Origin: Gautieria morchelliformis
Taxonomy: Eukaryota; Basidiomycota; Agaricomycetes; Gomphales; Gomphaceae
NCBI GenBank assembly: GCA_015179125.1
Contig: WHVA01000256.1
Location: forward strand, 90,846-154,845
Reading direction: 5' to 3'
Length of the DNA stretch: 64,000 nt
Shown here: positions 57,400-64,000 of the stretch, one piece after another
Position numbering within the stretch: position 1 is the first letter of the stretch
How the letters are laid out: every line of letters starts with the position of its first letter
Notes under the pieces: model-generated
What the model was told of the DNA's origin: nothing
The model's input: the letters and a program-made list of their open reading frames with translations, nothing else
Databases searched by the model: none
Made by a program: the position numbers and the translations under genes

Positions 57400-58579
57400 T
57401 CATATATAATGTGAGTGTGCAAACCAACCTGTTGCATCAACCATCCCAACCTGTTCAACAGCATAGTACAAGAAATTGAAAGGAAGGTCTGATTCACCAC
57501 TCTCCACTGCGGCTTGAAACTGAGCTGCATGCCGTCGCAAAAAGGCTTTGTAAGCAGAAAAAAACTCCTCAATTGGGTTGTAGTCTGGTGAATAGGGGGG
57601 CAGGTAAAGTAGCTTGATCCCCCTTGAATACTAATCAGATACTATGATAAACCAACCAGAGATATAACTTACTTTGCATCACAAATTTCCTCAACAGCCG
57701 GCACATGATGTATTTGGCAGTTGTCCATGACCAGGACACTGTGCTTCTCTGGATAGGGGTTCATAACACTTGTCAGCTCCTCGATATAACATACGAAGTT
57801 GTCGCCGTCATAAGATCCTTTGATAATATCGCTATAGGGGATCCCTTCCAGTGTCAATGCTGGCAGGATAGAGTATCTAACAAAGTAGTTAGAATTGAAT
57901 GTCAAAAGCAAGGAAGAAGAATGATACCTGTCCACTCTTATGAAGTAGCTGTGTACACGTGCCCATGTTCCCTTGCATGACCAACCCATGAGCCTGTCAG
58001 CCACTTTGAGGTTCACTCCACATTCATCTGTGAATACTAGGCATTCTGGTGTTTCATCTGCAATCTGTAGCTGAAATGCCGTCCTTGACTCTTCACACCT
58101 TTCTAAAGCTGACTTGGAAAGCTACAAGCAGCCATGTCAGTTTTGATGATATATTCAGAGTGCCTGCTTACCTTCTTCGAGGTAATTCCCAAGCGCTTCA
58201 ATGACCTCCAAATAGTAGCCAGAGACACACTGACATCATATCACCATTGTAGTTCATCCTGTAACTCGTCCAAGTAGATCGTAGGATATTGATCCAATAG
58301 AGTAAGCAATAGCTGAAAACAGTGAGCTCATAGCACTGCAAAAGCTGTGGTATGACTTACTGTAACCTGGCTTGTTGATAACAAAGGTGCTCGCCCAACC
58401 TTCTGAGGCTCCTTGAGCACAGTGCCTATTTCATCCCATGTTTGTAAAACACGCTGTACAACCCGGACTGGCATGTTGAGGTCAATGGTGATGTCTGTAT
58501 TGGACTTATGAAGGATGGTACTCTGATAAATGACAAGCTTTTTGACCTCCTTTGTATATCGGCGACGCTGAGGTGGCAT
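57400..58579 (-). pseudogene. DDE transposase of the Tc1/mariner-like element, one nonsense codon
   Basis: Starts MPPQRRRYTKEVKKLVIYQS 11 nt inside the right inverted repeat and reads a helix-turn-helix region (DITIDLNMPVRVVQRVLQTW). After a short intron come SLATIWRSLKRLGITSKK, then the catalytic domain: first Asp in LVFTDECGVNLKV, second in SVLVMDNCQIHHV, Glu in YLPPYSPDYNPIEEFFSAYK, the DDE_3/Tc1-mariner layout. Four or five short introns are inferred. A TGA at 58241-58243 lies in frame between LDELQDELQW and YDVSVSLATI; CGA to TGA would explain it. The stop is at 57400-57402. Otherwise complete. Confidence 0.88.
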
Positions 58580-58589
58580 GGTGAGTTGG

Positions 58590-59141
58590 AGAAAGGACGA
58601 GTCACGTGCATGATTGTCAGGCACGTGTTGATTAGTAAGGAGGGGCCGTCTTCATCCCCAAGCATAGACTGAGGGTTCCTAATTACCTATTGACCAGAAA
58701 ATAGTGTATAATTGTACATATATATTATAAAAGTATTATATAAAAAAAACAGACAAAGAGGAGGTGATTGGCTACTTCTAGAAGGCATATTAGCTGGAAG
58801 ACCTACCAGTAAACCCCCCTGAGGGACAGGGGCATTCAGCTGCATAGCAAATGACAGGATGTCATGTATGTATCTCACACTTACAACATATCAAAGGAGG
58901 GGGAATCCCTGTGCCCTCCCTGGATCCCCAGAGCTGGAATAAAGCTGGTGAGTTTACATTTCTCAATACTGCAAACTATCATGTGCTTGATAGCTTATAT
59001 TTTAGCCCTGATTATTCACATCATTTCCTACTATTTGCTTTTCTTGTTATCGGCAGTATTGGGTGAGATATGTATTTATTTTGCTAGAACGCACGTTTGG
59101 GCATTTTTTTCAGCGCACACCCTAACTTATGCAAAGCGCTG
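58590..59141 (-). repeat. Right 552-bp terminal inverted repeat
   Basis: Inverted copy of 49929-50480. It precedes the transposase start codon and so should supply the same promoter as the left copy. Confidence 0.93.
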
Positions 59142-59143
59142 TA

Positions 59144-60627
59144 AATGTACTGGACATTTTTTTTGACATTTTTCGAAAAATAGATAATCCTGACTTATGC
59201 TAAAATTGACAACAGCAGCTGCTTAAATATGGTTTTCTTTACTATTTTATTTATGTCTGTAAATGTCATAAAATAGATATTGATACATGTCCCTGAGTTT
59301 GTTAAAAGTTAATGATAAGTAATAGCCTCTGCTTGCTTCACTTTGAGGCTCTTGGGGATATGCTACACATGGGGGACACGTTACAAACAAGGGACTGCTA
59401 TGCATGCTATAGGGGCATGCTACACACTCTATAGGGACATGCTACACACACTATAGGGACATGCAATGCATGCTATAGGGTAACATGCGACACACGATAC
59501 ACTTGGGGACACAGGGCAAACAAGGGACATTCTATACATGCTATACTTCGGGGACAGGCTACAAACAAAGGACATGCTATGCACACTATACTTGAGGGAC
59601 ACACTATACACACTATACTTTCTGTGTGAGGACACGCTACACATGGGGACATGCTGCATGCACTATACTTCAGGGAGTTGCTATGCACACTATACTTGAG
59701 GACACACTATGCATTGGTGATATGCTACAAACCAGGGACATGCTATGCATGCTATATGTGAGGGACACACTACATGTGAGGACATGCTATGTGTGAGATA
59801 GGGGACATGCAGACATGGGTTGGATCTAAAAAGACAGCAGATTCGACTTATATGTTGCACCCCCAACTATCGTCCTAAGTATTTCAGAGATCGGAGATCA
59901 GAAGTTGGAAGAGGTCAAGTATTGTAACTAAAGTAGGTATGAGTTCAATAATTGAGTTAAGTTGGATCAGACATTGAGTCAGAAGACAGAGATCAGACAG
60001 ACAGAGGCCTTGCAAGTACTGGCTGTGCTAAGAACAGGAAACAGTGCAAAGGGTGTCACATATTGAAGTCAATTATCTGATTGCAGAACAGAGGCATACA
60101 TGACTGGGTTTTATACAAAGAGCTGAGACAACATGTCAGAAGGTAGAGGTAAGCAATTCTGGTGCGAGTGAAAGTGACTAGGATAAATGGAGTAAGTAAC
60201 TAAGGGGGAACAAGAGGAACTACAAGGCAGTGCAGGGTAGAACTAAGAACAATGGGCAAAAGAACACGGGGAATGTAAGTCTAATTGATAGTGGAACAAA
60301 TGGAAGTCCTGATGCTCCCGACTTCCTATGCTAAGGGTCAAGTACAAGTATGGAAGGCTGGTGAATAGAGTCATAAGGGGAAGTATGTGAATAGGAAAGA
60401 ACAAGGGGATCAAAAGGTCAAAGTGTGGATGTTGCGGAATAGAGTCAGAGGAGGTGTGAAGGTACCAGAGTTGGTCAAGCAGCATAGTCATAACATTACC
60501 TACCTCAATGTGTTACTTAGAGCTACTTATGAGATTTACTTATCTGAATGTGTTTGACTTATCCCAAGTTTGATTCACCCAATGTGTTTGACCTTGCTGA
60601 TGCATTTGACCTTACCGATGCACTTGA
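59144..60627. other. Non-coding stretch with minisatellite
   Basis: No ORF of note. Holds the GGGACATGCTA repeats listed separately, and toward the end a run of TTTGAC(T/C)T-type repeats (60540-60630). Confidence 0.45.
59360..59810. repeat. Degenerate minisatellite GGGACATGCTA(C/T)ACA
   Basis: About 20 imperfect copies of a 20-25 bp unit (GGGACATGCTATGCATGC and variants with CACTATAC). A short ORF on the minus strand is an effect of the repeat. Confidence 0.85.
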
Positions 60628-60631
60628 CTTG

Positions 60632-60663
60632 CACCCCCACGCAAAGCGCGGGTATCCACCTAG
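60632..60663 (+). other. Helitron-type 3' terminus (hairpin plus CTAG)
   Basis: CCCACGC-AAA-GCGCGGG can form a 7-bp stem with one mismatch and an AAA loop. Eleven bases later comes CTAG followed by T. A hairpin shortly before CTRR, with insertion before T, is the classic 3' end of Helitrons. It probably closes a non-autonomous or split Helitron whose left part lies at 49.4-49.9 kb. Confidence 0.6.
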
Positions 60664-61080
60664 TCTATAGTATGAAGTTGCTGGGGGGCGGTTGTGGGTG
60701 TTTTATGTAATAATGTTATCTAATTTGCTGAGTTTGAACGTGAGCGGCGCAGCCGCGAGCGACCACGCAGCGTTCCTGGTCACATGACCAGTTCGCGTCC
60801 AAAAGCTACTGTGCGCGCACCACCTTCCCTCTATCCTCCTGTTGGCATCTCCTCTGGCTCAACTGCTGGCAACCTCTGGCTCTCCTGCCCACTGTCTCTG
60901 TGCCTGCTGGATCTGTCTGTCTGCTGCTGTATCTGTTCTGCTGCTGGATCTCTGTGTCTGCTACTGGATCTCTGTGTCTGCTGCTGGATCTTTGTGTCTG
61001 CTGCTGGCTCTCTCTGTGTCTGGCTCTCTCTGTGTCTGTTACTGGGGCTGTCTGTCTCTCTACAGCCCCCTCAGGTAAAT
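60664..61080 (+). other. Third Helitron-type leader segment
   Basis: GC block GCGGCGCAGCCGCGAGCG at about 60743 resembles that at 49.52 kb. A CT-rich minisatellite (CTGCTGGATCTCTGTGT units) spans 60900-61040. A donor-like CAGGTAAATA lies at about 61072. No gene start is recognised. Confidence 0.4.
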
Positions 61081-61955
61081 ATTGTTAATATTTTCGCTTT
61101 TTTATCCTCTTTTGACTTCTTTTCAGCCTAGGCTGCTCCTCTCATTGCCTCCCACCTTTCTGGATGTAATTACCGGCTCTGGTGTGTTTTTTCCTATCAT
61201 ATCTATCATTTCTTCCAATAGTTTTCGCTTTTTTATCATCTTTTTGTCTTCTTTTCAGATATTTTCGCTTTTTTATCCTCTGTTGACTTCTTTTCAGCCT
61301 AGGATGCTCCTCTCATTGCCTCCCACCTTTCTCGAGGGTCATTACTGACTCTGGGGTGTTTTTTCCTATCATATCTATCATTTCCTCCAATAATTTTCAC
61401 TTTTTATCCTCTTTTTGTCTTCTTTTCAGCCCCCTCTCTCAATGCCTCCCACCTTGCCTGTCTGATATTGCTGCATCTGGTGTGTGTCTTGCTATCATGT
61501 TTTGATATTTATTAGAATCAGCTTCTCTCCATGGTAAACATTGCTATTTCTTGCTGTAATTTTCGCTTTTTTAATCTCTTTTTGACTTCTTTTCAGCATA
61601 GGTTGTTCCTCTCATTGCCTCCACCTTTCTTGGTCATCACTCCTGCCTCTTGTGTGTTCTTTCCTTATCATATCTGTCATTTCTTCCACTAATTTTCGCT
61701 TTTTATCCTCTTTTTGCCATCTTTTCAGCCCAGGTTCCTCCTCTCAGTGCTTCCCACCTTTCCTGTCTGCCATTGCTGCATCTGGTGTGTGTCTTGCTAT
61801 CATATTTGTTTTGTTTTGACATTTATTAGAATCAGCTTCTCTCCATGGTAAATATTGTTATTTCTTGCTATAATTTTCGCTTTTTTAATCTCTGTTTGAC
61901 TCCTTTTCAGCCTATGTTGCTCCTCCCATTGCCTCCCACCTTTCTTGATGGTCAT
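61081..61955 (+). repeat. Second array of intron/exon-like repeats
   Basis: Six or seven imperfect copies of a block ATTTTCGCTTTTTTATCC, then CTTTTTGACTTCTTTTCAG (acceptor-like), then CCTAGGTTGCTCCTCTCATT and GCCTCCCACCTTTCTTG, alternating with a longer unit containing GTGTGTCTTGCTATCATAT. Copies start near 61091, 61220, 61260, 61390, 61558, 61690 and 61873. The core TTTCGCTTTTTT is shared with the array at 39.6-40.9 kb. Confidence 0.75.
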
Positions 61956-61962
61956 TACTGGC

Positions 61963-62174
61963 TGTAAAGATGTCTATCTTAAGCCTTAAGTCACAAGAGC
62001 ACTACAGAACTTGACCAATGTGTGGTATTCTGATGCTACGTAGTGACAGTGTAAGGGTAAGATGCAATGGGGACCGCTAGCCGGTTCCCACGCATAAACT
62101 ATACAGTGGTCCCAAAGGGGCCCACTGGGATTATGTAATAACTAATGTACATGTAGATACACGGGTTATTTACA
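61963..62174 (-). repeat. 3' LTR of an element running off the right edge
   Basis: 212 bp with TGTAAAG start and TTTACA end. On the minus strand it is directly preceded by a polypurine tract (62175-62190), so it is the 3' LTR of a minus-strand element. It inserted into the repeat array ending at 61962. The matching LTR and target duplication (CTGGC expected) lie outside the window. Confidence 0.8.
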
Positions 62175-62190
62175 CCCTCCCCCTCTATAG
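62175..62190 (-). other. Polypurine tract
   Basis: Minus strand CTATAGAGGGGGAGGG directly abuts the LTR at 61963-62174. Confidence 0.8.
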
Positions 62191-62210
62191 ACAACTATAG
62201 GGGTTAACTC

Positions 62211-64000
62211 CTACTCATAGAGGTCATCCATGAGGGAGTCCTCTAGAGTGGCCGATATGATGACGTCGTCGTCGTACGGGGCCGGTGGAGCACGTGACTC
62301 CTCCGGGGGCACCTCCGCGTCATCGGTGGTGATTGGGTGAGGCTGGTCGGCCTCACCGCTAGCGGCGGTATCCGCTTGGGTGATGGGGCCAGTCTCCTCG
62401 CGGAGCATGGCCTCAACGGCTGGGTCCTCAGTCTGAGGAGTGGGCCGGAAGCGCCCAGCTCTCAGTCGAGCTGAGCGTGAGTGAAGGGCCGCGGCACCAC
62501 GGCCCTCACATGGCTGGTCTCAATGACCTTTTGTTGGCCCTCACGGGTGGCGGCACTGAATGCTGCGCCGGTGATGCTGCGTTGAACATAATGTTCAATG
62601 CGCACCACTCGCGCGCGAGTGACTCCCGCGTAGCGGGCCAACCATCTCGCGATCTCCGCCAGTGGGATGTCGGGGCTGGCTCGGCCCTCCACAGGGAATG
62701 GGCCCATGATTGAGAGCCACAGGGTGGTGCTCTGGGGCGTCAGCACTTCCCTGGCATCGACAAGGGTCGACCATTGGTCTGTCGAGCCAAAGAGGTCGAG
62801 TAGCCTCGCCCTGAGTGGTGATGCGACCCCTTTGACCCGGGGCGCAAGGGCTTCAACCCCATCCAGACGTCCATGTCGTCTAGGTTGAAGGTGCCATCCG
62901 CATTGTCATGGATGGCGGATGGGATCCCTTCGGGGTTGTGTATCCAACCCTTCATGATGGCCGCAATGTCGTGCGGGGTACCGCCCGCTATCACGAGACA
63001 ATCCCTTTTGGGATTGCGAGCGCGTTGTGCGCGCTCGATGCATTTGAATACGCCAATCATCTCACGCGTACGCGTGAGCTGTGGTGTTTCTTTTGCCCAC
63101 GCTATGAGTTCGACGAAGCGTGGGTCGTCGAGCGGGCAGACGTCGTACCATTGAGTATGACGCTGTTGGGCCTTTCCTACCGGCCATGGTAGGAGGCCCG
63201 TCTCGGAGATCGGTGGGTCTTCAAGTGGTATGATCACTCCCTCCCCTGGGTAGGGAGGGTGAACTGTCCCCACCGGCGGAGGCAGGGCCACGCCAGGCCC
63301 GACGTACTGGGCCTCGATCTGTGCTACCCGCCGCTGAAGGGCGGGGTCGTTGACGGTGTGCGGCGATGACACCGCTAGGTAAGCACTAATCGCACTTTCC
63401 TTCGCAATGGATAGCCCATCGACGGTGTGGGGGGAGCCGTGCAATTTCTTGCGCTTTTTCTTTGGCTGCTCTGCCAGTCTCTGTGCCCGTTCGGGGTCGT
63501 ACGTCTTCCAGACGGATGAGTCGGACTCCCATCCATCGGGGACGCCGTACGCAGAGTCGGAAGGCGCGCTCTGCCCTTCCGTCGTTGTCGTCGTCGGGGT
63601 CGCCGCCGACAATCGGGACGCTAGCCCCGATGTTGCGCATGCCGGCAATGGCGCCGTCGCGCGAGGTGAGGATGGCCCGGCCACTGGGGCCGTGGCCGGG
63701 TCATGTTGCGGCCTTTTTGAGGCAGCGTGGACCAGGGTAACCTGGAGCTGGGCAGCACTCAGCTGTTGCTCCAGTTCCTTGATCCTGGCGCGCTCGGTTG
63801 CGAGCGCGTCGTCGCGGTCCTCGACCGCGCGTTCCAGCTCCTTGATCTCTTTTTTAAGGTCGTGGATGTCCCGGAGGGGCTCTTCTCGCACGTCACGCGC
63901 GATGCCCCTTGGGAGCCATCCCCACGCTGCATCGACGGTGTCACCGATGTCTTCATCCCGCAATTTGACCTTGTGGGTGCCGGTCGCGGCCCTAAGGTGC
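62211..64000 (-). pseudogene. Retroelement-borne ORF with coiled coil, gag-like, frameshifted, partial
   Basis: Open from beyond the right edge; the frame is still open upstream of residue LRDEDIGDTVD. It has an N-terminal coiled coil (DLKKEIKELERAVEDRDD; RARIKELEQQLSAAQLQ), a Pro/Ser/Thr-rich linker, a basic patch (PKKKRKKLHG), then a folded-looking region (WYDVCPLDDPRFVELIAWAK; MIGVFKCIERAQRARNPKRD; DCLVIAGGTPHDIAAIMKG). Frame changes near 62840 and 62475 connect it to TTLWLSIMGPFPVEG and to an acidic C-terminus ending DDLYE at 62211, only 20 nt from the polypurine tract. No zinc knuckle or enzyme motif is seen. It may be Gag of a non-autonomous element or an extra 3' ORF; the family is not recognised. 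Confidence 0.55.

Larger units (their letters stand above)
49929..59141. mobile_element. Tc1/mariner-like transposon with 552-bp inverted repeats and two genes
   Basis: Ends are CAGCGCTTTGCATAAG and its inverse, each bordered by TA (49927-49928 and 59142-59143), the target of Tc1/mariner elements. The inverted repeats run 49929-50480 and 58590-59141. Just inside each repeat is the start codon of a gene: plus-strand AT-hook gene at 50504 and minus-strand DDE transposase at 58579, so the genes converge. A Copia element (50835-55358) lies within; without it the transposon is about 4.68 kb. One nonsense codon (58241-58243) disables the transposase copy. It interrupts a Helitron-type leader. Confidence 0.9.

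Noticed and set aside
59429..59688. Cys-rich proteins on the minus strand
   Set aside because: They are translations of the GGGACATGCTA minisatellite.

Overview
The window looks like a chromosome segment of a mushroom-forming fungus (Basidiomycota, Agaricomycetes). Evidence: GT-AG introns of about 45-75 nt that split host genes into many small exons, an ATP-citrate lyase that starts like the long animal/basidiomycete form, a COP9 signalosome gene, and typical agaricomycete transposons (chromovirus Gypsy, Copia, Helitron, MULE, Tc1/mariner-like).

Bases 1-15,100 are a gene-bearing part: ATP-citrate lyase (minus, running off the left edge), TFIIIB subunit BRF1 (minus, 7 exons), a WrbA-type flavodoxin-fold quinone reductase (plus), a broken sphingolipid C9-methyltransferase fragment (plus) and COP9 signalosome subunit 3 (minus, 8 exons). 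All exon phases of BRF1 and CSN3 close without conflict. Intergenic stretches hold little beyond a polypyrimidine tract, a hairpin and some unplaced exon-like fragments.

Bases 16,893-23,408 are a MULE-type DNA transposon with about 45-bp terminal inverted repeats. It holds a decayed MULE/SWIM transposase gene and a decayed Ulp1/C48-protease-like gene. Bases 23,400-33,130 are gene-poor and partly CpG-depleted: fragments of small Cys-containing membrane proteins, a truncated Gypsy copy, a possible caspase-like remnant and the 3' tail of a Copia element.

Bases 33,228-39,455 are a nearly complete chromovirus-type Gypsy element on the minus strand (480-bp LTRs with 4 differences, gag, pol, chromodomain). 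Its primer-binding region fits self-priming of the Tf1/sushi kind. From about 39.5 to 49.4 kb lies an old Helitron on the plus strand: an array of 144-bp intron/exon-like leader repeats, then a Rep-Pif1 helicase gene split by three later insertions with clean target duplications (an unclassified 1,071-bp element, a 1,272-bp solo LTR, and a 1,036-bp AT-rich CACTA-like foldback).

Bases 49,929-59,141 are a TA-flanked Tc1/mariner-like transposon with 552-bp inverted repeats and two convergent genes: a DDE transposase (minus) and an AT-hook/proline-rich partner gene (plus). An intron of the partner gene has been invaded by a Copia element (50,835-55,358). A Helitron-like 3' terminus lies near 60,663, a second leader-type repeat array at 61.1-61.95 kb, and the window ends inside another LTR element (LTR 61,963-62,174; minus-strand ORF running off the right edge).

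The right two thirds is thus a nested transposon graveyard whose layers can be ordered by target duplications and by CpG-to-TpG decay. The host genes are housekeeping genes with no evident operon-like relation.
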